Assembly: GCA_009695065.1 (NCBI GenBank)
Contig: SIBR01000025.1
Span: forward strand, 1-51,219
Source: Opitutus sp.
GTDB lineage: Bacteria; Verrucomicrobiota; Verrucomicrobiae; Opitutales; Opitutaceae
Direction: 5' to 3'
Length of the DNA stretch: 51,219 nt
Part shown: one piece after another, positions 29,318-38,230 of the stretch
Layout: each line of letters opens with the position of its first letter
How positions within the stretch are numbered: the first letter of the stretch is position 1
Notes under the pieces: generated by a model
Seen by the model: the letters and a program-made list of their open reading frames with translations, nothing else
Databases searched by the model: none
Told to the model about the DNA's origin: nothing
Program-made: the position numbers and the translations under genes

Positions 29318-29523
29318 CAGAAGCGGCCCTTGTTCTCAGCGAGAATGTCGGCCATCGCCGCAGCTGGGAAAACCTTGTCGCCGTAAGTCCGCCGCAGACG
29401 CGCGCGAAAATCGGGCAATGTGGCCCTGCGCCTGGGCGGGTCGCCCGCCGGCACGAGGCTCGCCACCACCTGTTTCCGTCGTGTGATCGCCACTTCCTGC
29501 CCGGCGTTGACCCAGGCCAGCAC
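29317..29523 (-). CDS. Phd/YefM-like antitoxin partner of the PIN toxin
   Basis: This is at least 68 residues, from GTG 29523. The core VLAWVNAGQEVAITRRKQVVASLVP is the DNA-binding Phd/YefM pattern ('G..v.ItrrgkpvA.Lvp'). The C-terminal half (FRARLRRTYGDKVFPAAAMADIL) would wrap the toxin. The family similarity continues upstream in frame through HVRRPLRTEFPK to about 29565, where only an ATT offers a start. So either an unusual start codon is used or the N-terminus is decayed. The gene is upstream of, and overlaps by one base, the toxin start. Confidence 0.65.
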   Translation of the reverse strand: MLAWVNAGQEVAITRRKQVVASLVPAGDPPRRRATLPDFRARLRRTYGDKVFPAAAMADILAENKGRF

Positions 29524-29651
29524 CTTGGGAAATTCGGTGCGGAGCGGGCGACGTACGTGGACAATGCCGCCGGCGCGTGGGCAAAGAGGCTCGGCGCGCT
29601 CGCCACGGCTCTAGGCTGACCCGCCGGCGCAAACGGATTTTTGCCCGTCTC

Positions 29652-29870
29652 ATGAAAGCCAACGAAGAACCCGGAAAGTTTACCACGCCGGCCGAAGTGC
29701 GTCTCGTGCACACGCTGCCCGGACCGATCGAGCGCGTCCGGGCGTATCTCATGGACCTTGAAAAGCGCGCCCGCTGGCTTGCCGGCGGAGTCTGCGAACC
29801 GAAGGTCGGCGGCAAAAACGACCTCGTTTTCCAACACAAAAACCTCTCGCCGAACGAAGAGCCGCCCGAG
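29652..29870 (+). pseudogene. N-terminal fragment of an SRPBCC (AHSA1-like) domain protein
   Basis: From ATG 29652 the frame encodes MKANEEPGKFTTPAEVRLVH, then TLPGPIERVRAYLMDLEKRA, then RWLAGGVCEPKVGGKNDLVF. These are the first strands and helix of an SRPBCC/AHSA1-type hydrophobic-ligand domain, a family of about 140-170 residues. After about 72 residues (NEEPPE) the similarity stops and the frame continues through low-information sequence that overlaps a small zinc-protein gene in another frame. I read it as the left part of a gene joined by deletion to the DUF1272 gene. Confidence 0.55.
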
Positions 29871-29893
29871 CCCCCATCGCGTGGCGTTGGCCC

Positions 29894-30109
29894 ATGCTCG
29901 AACTTCGACCCACCTGCGAAAACTGCAACCAGCCGCTGCCACCCGCCTCGACCGAGGCGAGGATCTGTTCCTACGGGTGCACGTTTTGCGCCGATTGCGT
30001 GGAGCGCGTTCTCTTCAACGTGTGTCCGAACTGCGGTAGCGGCGAGGCATCGTCCGACTTGCGATCGCCGCGCGATTGCGACGCGTTCCGCGAAGCGGCC
30101 CGCAACTAA
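29894..30109 (+). CDS. DUF1272 small zinc-ribbon-like protein
   Basis: This is a 71-residue protein. It begins MLELRPTCENCNQPLPPAST and has three further Cys sites (ICSYGCTFCADC, then NVCPNCG), giving eight Cys in paired CxxC-like sets that could hold two zinc ions. This matches the DUF1272 family over its first 50 residues. The last 20 residues (GSGEASSDLRSPRDCDAFRE) do not look like the family's usual tail, so the C-terminus may be altered. Function unknown. It starts right after the SRPBCC fragment. Confidence 0.7.
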   Translation: MLELRPTCENCNQPLPPASTEARICSYGCTFCADCVERVLFNVCPNCGSGEASSDLRSPRDCDAFREAARN

Positions 30110-30119
30110 ACCGGGAAGG

Positions 30120-30200
30120 CATTTTGCCAGTGGTAAACGCACCGGCCGCTGGAAGTTTTACGATCCGCGTGGAAAATTGATCCGGACCAAACCCCATTAA
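30120..30200 (+). pseudogene. Short MORN-like C-terminal fragment
   Basis: A frame without its own start codon encodes FASGKRTGRWKFYDPRGKLI and then stops at 30198-30200. The G-K-x-G-x-W-x-x-Y pattern resembles a single MORN_2-type repeat. It is probably the tail of a lost gene. Evidence is weak. Confidence 0.25.
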
Positions 30201-30324
30201 GCGTGGGCCGAGGGTCGAAGGCATCGGGTCGCGACACGTTGCATCCAAAGTCTCCCCTTCGCGCCGGTTTTGGTTGTGCCCCGCGCGGGTCACACTCCAG
30301 CGTAGCTTCACCCACCCCACCCCG

Positions 30325-31665
30325 ATGTCTCTGCCCCCGCCGACCCGCCCCGCCCCCACGAGTCTAAAAGATGCCCTGCGGCAAATCGGCCCCGGGCTGA
30401 TCATCAGCGCGTCGATCGTCGGCTCGGGCGAGTTGATCGTCACACCCAAGCTGGGCGCCAGTGCCGGTTTCACGCTCCTGTGGTTTATCATCCTCGGCTG
30501 CATCCTGAAGGTCTTTCTCCAGATCGAACTGGGCCGCTTCACTCTCGCGCGCGGTCTCACCACGCTCGAAACGCTCAACCTCGTCCCGGGACCGCGCGTC
30601 GTCGTCTCATGGATGGTGTGGTTCTGGCTGCTGATGTTTGCGGCGTCGTTTTTCCAGATCGCCGGGATGGTCGGAGGCGTCGTCGACATTTTTTCCCTCG
30701 GCGGTGTCACGGTCGCCAAGCCCGTGCTCGGCGTCGTCGTCACCGTCGTCACCGCTGTGATGCTCGTCATCGGACGCTACACCGTCGTGGAGTCGCTCTC
30801 CACGCTGTTCGTCGCCGCGTTCACGATTTGCACGGCCGCCGCGGTCATCGCCCTGCAGTTCACGAGCTTCGCGATCACACCGGCCAACCTCGTGGAGGGA
30901 TTCAGTTTCAACCTGCCCGATTCGTTCACCGTGGCGTTCGCGGCCTTCGGCATCATCGGCGTGGGCGCCTCCGAGCTGATCTACTACCCCTACTGGTGCC
31001 TTGAGAAAGGCTACGCACGCCACGTCGGCCCGGCCGACGGGACCCCGGAGCGGGCCGAGCGTGCCCGCGGCTGGATCCGCGTGATGGAGTTGGACGCATG
31101 GGTCTCCTGCATCGTCTACACGACGGCCACCCTCGCCTTCTATCTCCTGGGCGCGGCGATCCTCCACGCCAAGAAGCTGGATGTTACCAACGCCGACATG
31201 ATTTCCGTCCTGTCGCACATGTATCAGGAGACGTTTGGCGCGTGGAGCCTCTGGCTGTTTCTGATTGGCGCGTTCGCCGTGCTTTACTCGACCATTTTTG
31301 TGGCCACCGCATCCAATGCCCGGCTGCTTGCCGACGCCCTGGAGGTTTTTCGGGTGAAGCGCCACGGCTCTCCCGCCGACCGCCAGCGGACCGTGCGCTG
31401 GCTGTGCGCGATCGTGCCGGCGATCTGGGGCGCGCTCTATCTCCTCTGGAAGGCGCCGCTCACCCTCGTGTTCATCGGCGCGGTGGCCCAGGGACTGATG
31501 ATCCCGTTTCTCGCCCTCGGCGCGCTCTGGCTGCAATACCGGCAGTCCGACGCCGCCACACGCACCGGCCCCGTGAAGCGCATGGCCCTCTGGGTATCCG
31601 TCCTGGCCATGGTCGCGGTCGGCGCCTATCAGGTCGTGACCGAGGCGGCGCGGATGTTGCGGTAA
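30325..31665 (+). CDS. NRAMP-fold membrane transporter lacking the canonical metal-site motifs
   Basis: This is a 446-residue protein with about 11 hydrophobic helices. It starts at ATG 30325 after a C-rich leader and opens with LRQIGPGLIISASIVGSGEL, which aligns with helix 1 of NRAMP transporters. The usual DPGN metal site is replaced by VGSGE. In helix 6, where classical members have a Met-Pro-His motif, the region around GVGASELIYYPYW has Tyr/Pro instead. Related divergent clades are abundant in Planctomycetes and Verrucomicrobia, and their substrates are unknown; divalent-metal transport should not be assumed. It converges with the DASS transporter gene. Confidence 0.75.
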   Translation: MSLPPPTRPAPTSLKDALRQIGPGLIISASIVGSGELIVTPKLGASAGFTLLWFIILGCILKVFLQIELGRFTLARGLTTLETLNLVPGPRVVVSWMVWFWLLMFAASFFQIAGMVGGVVDIFSLGGVTVAKPVLGVVVTVVTAVMLVIGRYTVVESLSTLFVAAFTICTAAAVIALQFTSFAITPANLVEGFSFNLPDSFTVAFAAFGIIGVGASELIYYPYWCLEKGYARHVGPADGTPERAERARGWIRVMELDAWVSCIVYTTATLAFYLLGAAILHAKKLDVTNADMISVLSHMYQETFGAWSLWLFLIGAFAVLYSTIFVATASNARLLADALEVFRVKRHGSPADRQRTVRWLCAIVPAIWGALYLLWKAPLTLVFIGAVAQGLMIPFLALGALWLQYRQSDAATRTGPVKRMALWVSVLAMVAVGAYQVVTEAARMLR

Positions 31666-31678
31666 GCGAAACCGTCGA

Positions 31679-31706
31679 TCGCGGCGACCCGCGGCTCAAG
31701 CCGCGA
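31679..31706. terminator. GC-rich inverted repeat between convergent genes
   Basis: TCGCGGC (31679-31685) pairs with GCCGCGA (31700-31706). An inner palindrome, GCGGCTCAAGCCGC (31691-31704), gives an alternative stem. It lies in the 62-base gap between the two convergent stop codons, so it is a candidate two-way terminator. No U run follows on either strand. Confidence 0.35.
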
Positions 31707-31727
31707 TAGCCTCCGTCCGTCGCAAGA

Positions 31728-33203
31728 CTACGGCGCCTGCGCCCGCAGCACCGGGATGCCGATGAGCAGCAACGCGCCGAGGAAAATCAGCCCGAAGACG
31801 GCGCCGAGAAGCCAAAAATCGCGGCGCGGTAGAAATCCGCAGCCGAAATACACCGGTGCCGGCCCGGTTGCGTAGGGCGTGATCACGCCCATGAGGCCGA
31901 GCGAAAACGACAGGAGCAGGACGAAATCGCGCACCGGCATCCCCGGCACGGCGGCCCCCGTGGCCAGAATCACCGGTAGCACGGCCGTCGTATGCGCCGT
32001 GAGACTCGCGAACATGTAGTGAATGAGGAAAAACAAAGCGACCAGCGCCGCCATCACGACGACCGGGGTATGACCGGCGAGCAGCAGTGCGGCGTTTTTT
32101 CCGAACCAGCCAATGAACCCCACCTTGTTCAGGCCGTCGGCGAGCGCGACGAGCGTGGAAAACCACACGAGCACATTCCACACGGGTTTGCTCGAGGCGA
32201 TGTCGTTCCAGGATACGACCCCGCAAATCAACATTCCGGAAATGCCCACCAGCGCCACCATGGTGGGATCGATCACCCGGCCGCCAAAAATCCACAGCCC
32301 CAGTGCCACCAGTACCAGCCCGGCCATCGTCAGCTCACGCGCGGTCACGCGGCCCATGGCCGCCAGTTCCTGGGCCGCCCACCGCGGCACCTCGGCACTC
32401 GCCCGGATTTCGGGCGGATAGATCTTGTAGATCAACCAGGGCAGCAGCAGCACCAGCGAACCGCCGATCGGCAGAAAGCCGAGGAACCAGCCGGTCCAGG
32501 TGATTTCGACGCCGGTGATCTTTTTCGCCAGTTCGATCGCAAGCAGGTTCGGCGCCAGCGCCGTCAGGAACATCGAACTGGTCACGCACGTCGTCGCAAA
32601 CGCCACCCACATCAAATAGGCGCCGATTTTTCGGGCCGACTCGCCCGGCTGCGAACCGTAGAGCTCGGGAATATTGCGGATCACCGGAAAGATCGTGCCG
32701 GCGCTGCGGGCTGTGTTCGATGGCGTGAACGGCGCCAGCACAAGGTCGGTAAACGCAATCGCGTAGCCGAGTCCGAGTGTCCGCCCGCCCAGCCGCTTCA
32801 CCAGCAGCAGCGCGATCCGACGGCCGAGGCCCGTTTGCTCGTAACCCATCGCGAACACGAACGCGGCGAAGGTCAGCCACACCGTGCTGTTGGCGAACCC
32901 CGCCAGCGCCCACCGCAGGGCCTCGGCCGGCAGCTTGAACGCCGGATCCGCGATCTGCGCCGGCGTGAACACAAGGCCCAGCACGCCGATCAACGTCACC
33001 GCCACCAGGCCGATGCCCGCGGCCGGAAACGGTTCCGTAATCAACGCCACGATCACGGCCACGAAAATCGCGAAATAATACCACGCGTGGGCGGAGAGCC
33101 CGGCGGGCACGGCGCACGCCGCGATCGCCGCTCCGGCCAGCAACGGAATTCCCGCCCGCCAGACGAGCGGCCGAAACGATTTTTCGCCGCCCGCCCCGCT
33201 CAT
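31728..33203 (-). CDS. DASS-family (SLC13/CitT-like) dicarboxylate or tartrate transporter
   Basis: This is a 491-residue inner-membrane protein with about 12 hydrophobic segments. Both DASS substrate loops are visible: the first Ser-Asn-Thr motif in PFTPSNTARSAGTIFPVI, and the second in LTAHTTAVLPVILATG. The N-terminus (EPFPAAGIGLVAVTLIGVLG) is that of the CitT/TtdT/2-oxoglutarate translocator branch. Its ATG overlaps the stop of the dehydrogenase gene by four bases (ATGA at 33200-33203). The two are therefore almost certainly one operon: the transporter brings in the acid that the dehydrogenase oxidises. Confidence 0.88.
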   Translation of the reverse strand: MSGAGGEKSFRPLVWRAGIPLLAGAAIAACAVPAGLSAHAWYYFAIFVAVIVALITEPFPAAGIGLVAVTLIGVLGLVFTPAQIADPAFKLPAEALRWALAGFANSTVWLTFAAFVFAMGYEQTGLGRRIALLLVKRLGGRTLGLGYAIAFTDLVLAPFTPSNTARSAGTIFPVIRNIPELYGSQPGESARKIGAYLMWVAFATTCVTSSMFLTALAPNLLAIELAKKITGVEITWTGWFLGFLPIGGSLVLLLPWLIYKIYPPEIRASAEVPRWAAQELAAMGRVTARELTMAGLVLVALGLWIFGGRVIDPTMVALVGISGMLICGVVSWNDIASSKPVWNVLVWFSTLVALADGLNKVGFIGWFGKNAALLLAGHTPVVVMAALVALFFLIHYMFASLTAHTTAVLPVILATGAAVPGMPVRDFVLLLSFSLGLMGVITPYATGPAPVYFGCGFLPRRDFWLLGAVFGLIFLGALLLIGIPVLRAQAP

Positions 33204-34255
33204 GCGCCGAGATGTTTTACCACGGACTTGGTGATCTGCTGCGTGGTCAGCCGGCCGCCCATGTCCGGCGTCAAATTCCGCTCCGCCAGCGCCCGCTCCA
33301 TCGCCCCGCGCACGGCCGCCGCCGCGGCCGCCTCACCGAGCCACTCGAGCATCATCGCCGCGCTCAGGATGGCGCCCGTGGGATTCGCGATGCCCTTCCC
33401 CGCGATGTCGGGCGCCGATCCGTGCACCGGTTCGAAGAGCGACGGGAAGCGCCGCTCCGGGTTCAGGTTCGCCGACGGGTTCAACCCAAGACTGCCCGTG
33501 ATGCCGCCCGTCAGGTCACTGAGGATGTCGCCGAAAAGATTCGAGCCGACGATGACGTCGAACGTATGCGGCCGGCGCACGAGTTCCAAGGTGGACGCGT
33601 CGATGTGGAGTTTGTCCACCGCCACGTCGCCGAATTCCGGCGTCAGTTCGGCGAGCACCTTGTCCCACAGCACGTAGGCGTAGCGCTGCGCGTTCGACTT
33701 GGTGATCATCGTGAGCTTCCGCCGCCGCGTCCGCGCCAGCGCAAACGAGAAGCGCAGGATGCGCTCGACGCCGCGGCGCGTGTGCACGGCGGTCTGCACC
33801 GCGACCTCGTCCGGCGTGCCCGACGCCAGGGTGCCGCCGTTGTCGACGTACTCGCCTTCGGAATTTTCGCGCACGACCACGACATCGATCGGCTGCTCGC
33901 TGCGCAGCGGGCCCGGCACACCGGGAAAGGTCCGCGCCGGCCGCACGCATGCATAGAGATCAAAGGCCTGCCGCAAACGGATCAGTGGCGACAGCGTGAC
34001 GTGATCCGGCAGGCGCGCTGGCCAGCCGATGGCACCGAGGAAAATCGCATCGAAGCCCCGCAGCGTGGTCAGAAAATCCTCCGGCGCCACCCGGCCATGC
34101 CGGTCGTAGTGGGCCATGCCCCAGTCGAAGCGCTCGTAGGCGAGATGATATCCGCCAACGGTGCGTTCGACGGCGTCGAGCACCGTGACGGTGGCATCAA
34201 CCACGTCCGTTCCGATTCCGTCCCCGGGGTAAAGTGCAATGCGGTGGGTTTTCAC
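33200..34255 (-). CDS. Tartrate / D-malate / isopropylmalate-type dehydrogenase
   Basis: This is a 351-residue beta-decarboxylating dehydrogenase. The GTG 34255 start begins MKTHRIALYPGDGIGTDVVD. The NAD-binding and catalytic features are VVRENSEGEY (Tyr in the active site is the usual EGEY), TKSNAQRYAYVLWDKV (Lys), the metal Asp pair in NLFGDILSDLTGG, and EPVHGSAPDIAGKGIANPTG. Among the family, the sequence and the transporter partner favour tartrate dehydrogenase or D-malate dehydrogenase (TtuC/DmlA) over leucine or citrate metabolism. It oxidises the acid with NAD, releasing CO2 in the malate case. Promoter and operator should lie in the 241-base gap upstream. Confidence 0.85.
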   Translation of the reverse strand: MKTHRIALYPGDGIGTDVVDATVTVLDAVERTVGGYHLAYERFDWGMAHYDRHGRVAPEDFLTTLRGFDAIFLGAIGWPARLPDHVTLSPLIRLRQAFDLYACVRPARTFPGVPGPLRSEQPIDVVVVRENSEGEYVDNGGTLASGTPDEVAVQTAVHTRRGVERILRFSFALARTRRRKLTMITKSNAQRYAYVLWDKVLAELTPEFGDVAVDKLHIDASTLELVRRPHTFDVIVGSNLFGDILSDLTGGITGSLGLNPSANLNPERRFPSLFEPVHGSAPDIAGKGIANPTGAILSAAMMLEWLGEAAAAAAVRGAMERALAERNLTPDMGGRLTTQQITKSVVKHLGA

Positions 34256-34394
34256 GAGGGCAAATCTTGAGGTAATTGCCGCGGCGTTCGCCACAGAAAT
34301 CCGGCGCGCCCGGCCCCGCCACCCGGAAAAAGCCCCACACGAGGAGGTTTCCCAGCATGCCGGGTCCGGGAAAACCCCCAATCCTCGTTGTAAA

Positions 34395-34412
34395 CTATTG
34401 GATGACTAATAG
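34395..34412. promoter_or_regulatory. 18-base palindromic site upstream of the tartrate/malate operon
   Basis: CTATTGGATGACTAATAG has matching 5-base outer arms (CTATT/AATAG) in an AT-rich island (34388-34415) inside GC-rich sequence. It lies about 140 bases before the dehydrogenase start. It resembles the size of GntR- or LacI-type operators. No regulator gene is next to it. The rest of 34256-34496 shows nothing else I can name. Confidence 0.3.
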
Positions 34413-34496
34413 GATCGGGCCGTTGGACAGGATAAAGCGGAGCAGAGCGGGCCGGCGCCAATCACCCCATTGGGGCTGCCCAGACTCGCGCGCCAC

Positions 34497-35255
34497 CTAC
34501 TGCGCCACCCACCCACCGTCGATGAGGATGTCCGTGCCGGTGATGAAACCCGCCGCGTCCGAGCACAGGAAAAGCGCGAGCTGGCCGATGTCCTCCGGCC
34601 GGCCCCATTTGCCGACGGGGATGCGAGAGATGAAAAACTGGTGGAGTTCCGGATTGTCGATCAGCGGCGCGTTCATCTCGGTCTTGAAGGGCCCGGGGCT
34701 GATCGTGTTCACCGTGATGCCGTCGCCGGCGAGTTCCAGGGACAGGGCCCGCGTGAGGCCGAACAGAGCCGATTTGGTGGCGGAATACGCGGTGCGGCCG
34801 GGGAGCGAGATCCAACCCATCATCGACGACATGTTGAGGACGCGCCCGAAGTCCCGGCCTTTCATATGCGGCACGAAGGAGCGGCACATGAGAAAAGTGC
34901 TCGTCAGATTGGTGTCGGTGACGTGGCGCCACTCCGCCAGCGTGTACTCGATGAGCGGCTTGCGGATGTTCGTACCGGCGTTGTTGATCAGAATGTCGAC
35001 CTTGCCGAAGGCCGCGACGACCGCCCGCTCGAGCCGGAGTACGTCGTCCTCCACCGAGACGTCCGCCTGAAAGGACCGCGCCACGCCACCAGCCGCGGCG
35101 ATTTCGCGCTCGGTTTCGCCCAATCGCTCGGGGTGACGGGCCACCAGCGCAACGCTGGCGCCCTCGGCGGCCAGGGCCAGCGCCATCGCCCGACCGAGGC
35201 CCTTGCTGGATCCTGAGATGACCGCCACTTTTCCGTTCAGTTTCTTGTCGCTCAT
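34497..35255 (-). CDS. Short-chain dehydrogenase/reductase (gluconate 5-dehydrogenase-like)
   Basis: This is a 252-residue classical SDR. The cofactor loop is SGSSKGLG (residues 14-21), NNAG is present in ILINNAGTNIRK, the catalytic Ser is in VLNMSSMMG, and the Tyr-x3-Lys pair is in RTAYSATKSAL. The C-terminal substrate and tetramer region ends DILIDGGWVAQ. ILINNAGTNIRKPLIEYTLAEW is typical of sugar-acid reductases such as gluconate 5-dehydrogenase or 2-deoxy-gluconate 3-dehydrogenase. The ATG at 35255 precedes the first Rossmann strand; longer upstream starts look non-coding. It is separated from the tartrate operon by 241 bases and diverges from the ceramidase-like gene. Confidence 0.88.
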   Translation of the reverse strand: MSDKKLNGKVAVISGSSKGLGRAMALALAAEGASVALVARHPERLGETEREIAAAGGVARSFQADVSVEDDVLRLERAVVAAFGKVDILINNAGTNIRKPLIEYTLAEWRHVTDTNLTSTFLMCRSFVPHMKGRDFGRVLNMSSMMGWISLPGRTAYSATKSALFGLTRALSLELAGDGITVNTISPGPFKTEMNAPLIDNPELHQFFISRIPVGKWGRPEDIGQLALFLCSDAAGFITGTDILIDGGWVAQ

Positions 35256-35533
35256 GGTTGTGCTGGATGCGTCCGGCCGGAGCCGTGCGTCGGTTGATAA
35301 GATCAGGCCGAGGGAAAATGCTCGTGGCCGAAACCATATGGCGAGCCACGCCGGGCCGCGTCCACCCGAAACACGATTTGCAAACAGCCAGTGGTCCGCC
35401 GGCGCCCAATCGCCTCGTGTTATCCGGGATTGAAAGTCCACCGGCACTTCGCCACGGATCGTTCGCCCCATCCGCGGACGAACCCTGCCGGCGCCCGCCC
35501 GTCCCGCCGCACCGACGCCACCCCATCCATCGA

Positions 35534-37009
35534 ATGAAAACACTGCTCCTGCTCGTTCTCACCGTGTGCTCCGGCACTGCGTTCGCCGCCGCACCGGTTG
35601 CCCCCCGGCTCCGGGCCGGAGCGGCGACCAGCAACATCACGCCCGAACTGGGCACGATCATCGTCGGGGGATTCGCGCCTTATCCGGCGGGGCACGTACA
35701 CGACGAGTTGCACGCCCGCTGCCTCGTGCTGGACGACGGGAAGACGAAGCTCGCCCTCGTGGTTTGCGATCTGCTCGGCCTGCATCTCAGCCTCAGCATC
35801 GAGGCCCGGCGGCTGATCCAGGAAGCGACGGGAATTCCACCCGAGCACGTCATGATCTCGGCCACGCACACGCATTCCGCCGGCACGGCGCTCGGCCAGA
35901 GCCGCTACGTCTCCGACCAGCCGCTGGATGACAATCAGCGTTTCATCGCGCGGCGCATCGCCGACGGCGTCCGGCGCGCCGTGAACCTCCTCCGGCCGGC
36001 GGAGATTGCCTTCGGCACGGCCGATATTCCGGAGCACGTCAACAACCGGCGCTGGTTCATGCGCGAGGGCACAGTGCCGCTGAATCCCTTCGGCAAGATC
36101 GACAAGGTGAAGATGAATGCCCCCGCGGGCAGCTCCGACCTGACCGAACCCGCGGGGCCGACCGATCCCACGGTTTCGTTCATCGCTCTGCGCGAGCCCA
36201 ACGGCCGGCCCATCTCCGTGTATGCCGCCTACTCGCTGCATTACGTGGGCGGCGTCGGCGCCCGCGATATCTCCGCCGACTACTACGGGGCGTTTTGCGA
36301 GGCGCTCAAACAGCTCCAAAAGCCCTCGGCGGACGAAGCCCCCTTCGTGGCCATCCTGGCCAACGGCACCAGTGGCGACATCAACAACACCGACTTCCGC
36401 CACCCGCGGCCCCGACAACCGCCCTACCATCGCATCCGGGAAGTGGCGACTGACGTGGCCGGGAAGGTGAACGCCGCCCTCGCCGGGGTGACGTGGAAGG
36501 ACAGCGCGGAACTCGGCGCCCGGTTTCGTGAGCCGGGTATAAGCTGGCGCCCGATCAGCGGGGAATTGCTAGCGTGGGCGAAGGACATCGAGGCCAGGGC
36601 GCCGCGCCTGCCCAAGGGCGACATCCCGGTAGGAGCCAACTGGGCCACGACGCCGGACTGGGTTCAGCGGCTGAGTTATGCCGGACGCGTCCAGTTGCTC
36701 GCCAAGGCCGCCCAGCCGGCCAAGGTGCCGTTGCAGGTTTTGCGGATCGGAGACATCGGCATCGGAAGCTTCCCGTGCGAAACTTTCGCCGAGATCGGGC
36801 TGGAGTTTAAGCGGCGCAGTCCGCTGGCCCACTCCTTCATGGTCTCGTTGAATCACGGGTACATCGGCTACCTGCCCACGCCGCGGCACTTCGAGCTCGG
36901 CGGTTACGAGACGTGGCCGGGCACGAACTTCCTCGAACCCCAGGCCTCGGTGAAAATGCTCGATGCCCTGGTGGAGATGGCCGCCGAAGCGAAGGCGGGC
37001 GTCCGGTAG
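35534..37009 (+). CDS. Exported neutral/alkaline ceramidase-like hydrolase
   Basis: This is a 491-residue protein with a signal peptide (KTLLLLVLTVCSGTAFAA). It carries the N-terminal catalytic domain of the neutral/alkaline non-lysosomal ceramidase family: RAGAATSNITPELGT, the zinc motif ISATHTHSAGTALG, and the second metal or nucleophile region AILANGTSGDINNTD. Shorter than true ceramidases (about 650-750 residues) because the C-terminal immunoglobulin-like domain is absent. Many such short proteins occur in Planctomycetes and Verrucomicrobia, where the substrate is unknown. The 278-base gap upstream is a divergent promoter region shared with the SDR; I see nothing more specific in it. Confidence 0.8.
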   Translation: MKTLLLLVLTVCSGTAFAAAPVAPRLRAGAATSNITPELGTIIVGGFAPYPAGHVHDELHARCLVLDDGKTKLALVVCDLLGLHLSLSIEARRLIQEATGIPPEHVMISATHTHSAGTALGQSRYVSDQPLDDNQRFIARRIADGVRRAVNLLRPAEIAFGTADIPEHVNNRRWFMREGTVPLNPFGKIDKVKMNAPAGSSDLTEPAGPTDPTVSFIALREPNGRPISVYAAYSLHYVGGVGARDISADYYGAFCEALKQLQKPSADEAPFVAILANGTSGDINNTDFRHPRPRQPPYHRIREVATDVAGKVNAALAGVTWKDSAELGARFREPGISWRPISGELLAWAKDIEARAPRLPKGDIPVGANWATTPDWVQRLSYAGRVQLLAKAAQPAKVPLQVLRIGDIGIGSFPCETFAEIGLEFKRRSPLAHSFMVSLNHGYIGYLPTPRHFELGGYETWPGTNFLEPQASVKMLDALVEMAAEAKAGVR

Positions 37010-37084
37010 CCCGGCGTCAGACGACAGGCCCCGGCTCCGACACCACTTTTCCCGGGTGTCGTGGAACGCGCGAACGCAATCCGC

Positions 37085-38065
37085 TCAACCGGAACCCGTT
37101 TTCAGCGGCTTGAGGCCAGCCTCGATTTCTGCGCGACGCCCTTCCAGAAACGGCGGCAGCGCCAGGCGCTCGCCGAGCGTCGCCATCGGTTCGTCGGCGG
37201 CAAAGCCCGGCTCGTCCGTCGCGATCTCGAACAAAATTCCGTTCGGCTCGCGAAAGTACAGGCTGCGGAAGTAGAACCGGTCCACCGGTCCGCTCGAGCG
37301 CACACCGAGCTGATTCAGCCGTTCCGCCCAGGCATCGTACTCTGCTGCCGTGGTGCGAAACGCCACGTGGTGAACCGCCCCCGCGCCCTGGCGTCCCGGC
37401 GCCGCTCCGGGCTCGACCACTACATGCAGCTCTGCCGCGGGCCCGCCCGCGCCCATGGCGTAGACCTGCACGGCGACTGGCGTGTTTTCCCCACCGTCAC
37501 CCGCGGCTGGCGGCACCGCATATTCGCGCACCCGGCGCATGCTCATGACCTTCGTGAGCACCTGATCCGTGGGGGCAAGGTTCGGCACACTCAGCATGAT
37601 CGAACCCAGGCCCAGAATTTGGTGCTCCGCCGGCACCGGACTCTTGGCCCACGGGGACCCAACCCCGCCGGTCTCATCAACCACGAGGTTCAACCGTTGT
37701 CCCTCGAAGTCTTCGAAATCGATCACATCGCGTCCGTCGCGCACGCTGGGCGGTTCATGGGCAACGCCGAGTTCGGCGAAACGTTTTGCCCACCACGTCA
37801 GCGTGCCGGTGTCGCCCACGCGGAGGCCGGTTCGGACGATGCTATGCGTCCCGCGCCGCTCGCGGCCCACCGGCCAGTCGAAGAACGTAATGTCGCTGCC
37901 CGGCGTCGCGTCGCCATCGGCGTAGAAAAGATGGTAGGCCGACACGTCGTCCTGATTGACGGTTTTCTTCACCAGCCGCAGCCCGAGGATCCGCGTGTAG
38001 AAATCGTGATTGCGGGGCGCGTCCGCGGTCACCGCGGTGAGATGATGAAAACCGGCAAGTTGCAT
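37085..38065 (-). CDS. Glyoxalase-fold ring-cleaving dioxygenase (MhqO-like)
   Basis: This is a 326-residue protein made of two VOC modules. The N-terminal module opens with [20 protein letters not shown] (metal His). The C-terminal one has [18 protein letters not shown] (His) and [19 protein letters not shown] (Glu). The family includes the hydroquinone- and quinone-responsive dioxygenases MhqO and MhqA and many annotated 'ring-cleaving dioxygenases'; it needs Fe(II). Length is normal. It stands alone between two convergent or divergent neighbours, so it gives no operon clue. It may be a quinone-detoxification gene. Confidence 0.85.
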   Translation of the reverse strand: MQLAGFHHLTAVTADAPRNHDFYTRILGLRLVKKTVNQDDVSAYHLFYADGDATPGSDITFFDWPVGRERRGTHSIVRTGLRVGDTGTLTWWAKRFAELGVAHEPPSVRDGRDVIDFEDFEGQRLNLVVDETGGVGSPWAKSPVPAEHQILGLGSIMLSVPNLAPTDQVLTKVMSMRRVREYAVPPAAGDGGENTPVAVQVYAMGAGGPAAELHVVVEPGAAPGRQGAGAVHHVAFRTTAAEYDAWAERLNQLGVRSSGPVDRFYFRSLYFREPNGILFEIATDEPGFAADEPMATLGERLALPPFLEGRRAEIEAGLKPLKTGSG

Positions 38066-38230
38066 GCGCCTACCCTGCCCACGAAATGCATTTCGTCCAG
38101 TCGCCGGCTGCGGCTCCGCCTCGGGGCGCGTTGCCGCAGCCTGACTGGCCCACGAAACACACGGCCCTCCGGCCGCTTCACTCTTCCCCCGCCGCGTTTT
38201 TCCGCTTCATTGACGGACACCCCGACTCCC

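Noticed and set aside
37061..38230. Long N-terminal extension of the alpha/beta hydrolase frame
   Set aside because: It is the antisense of the dioxygenase gene at 37085-38065, and the family-like N-terminus begins at 38231.
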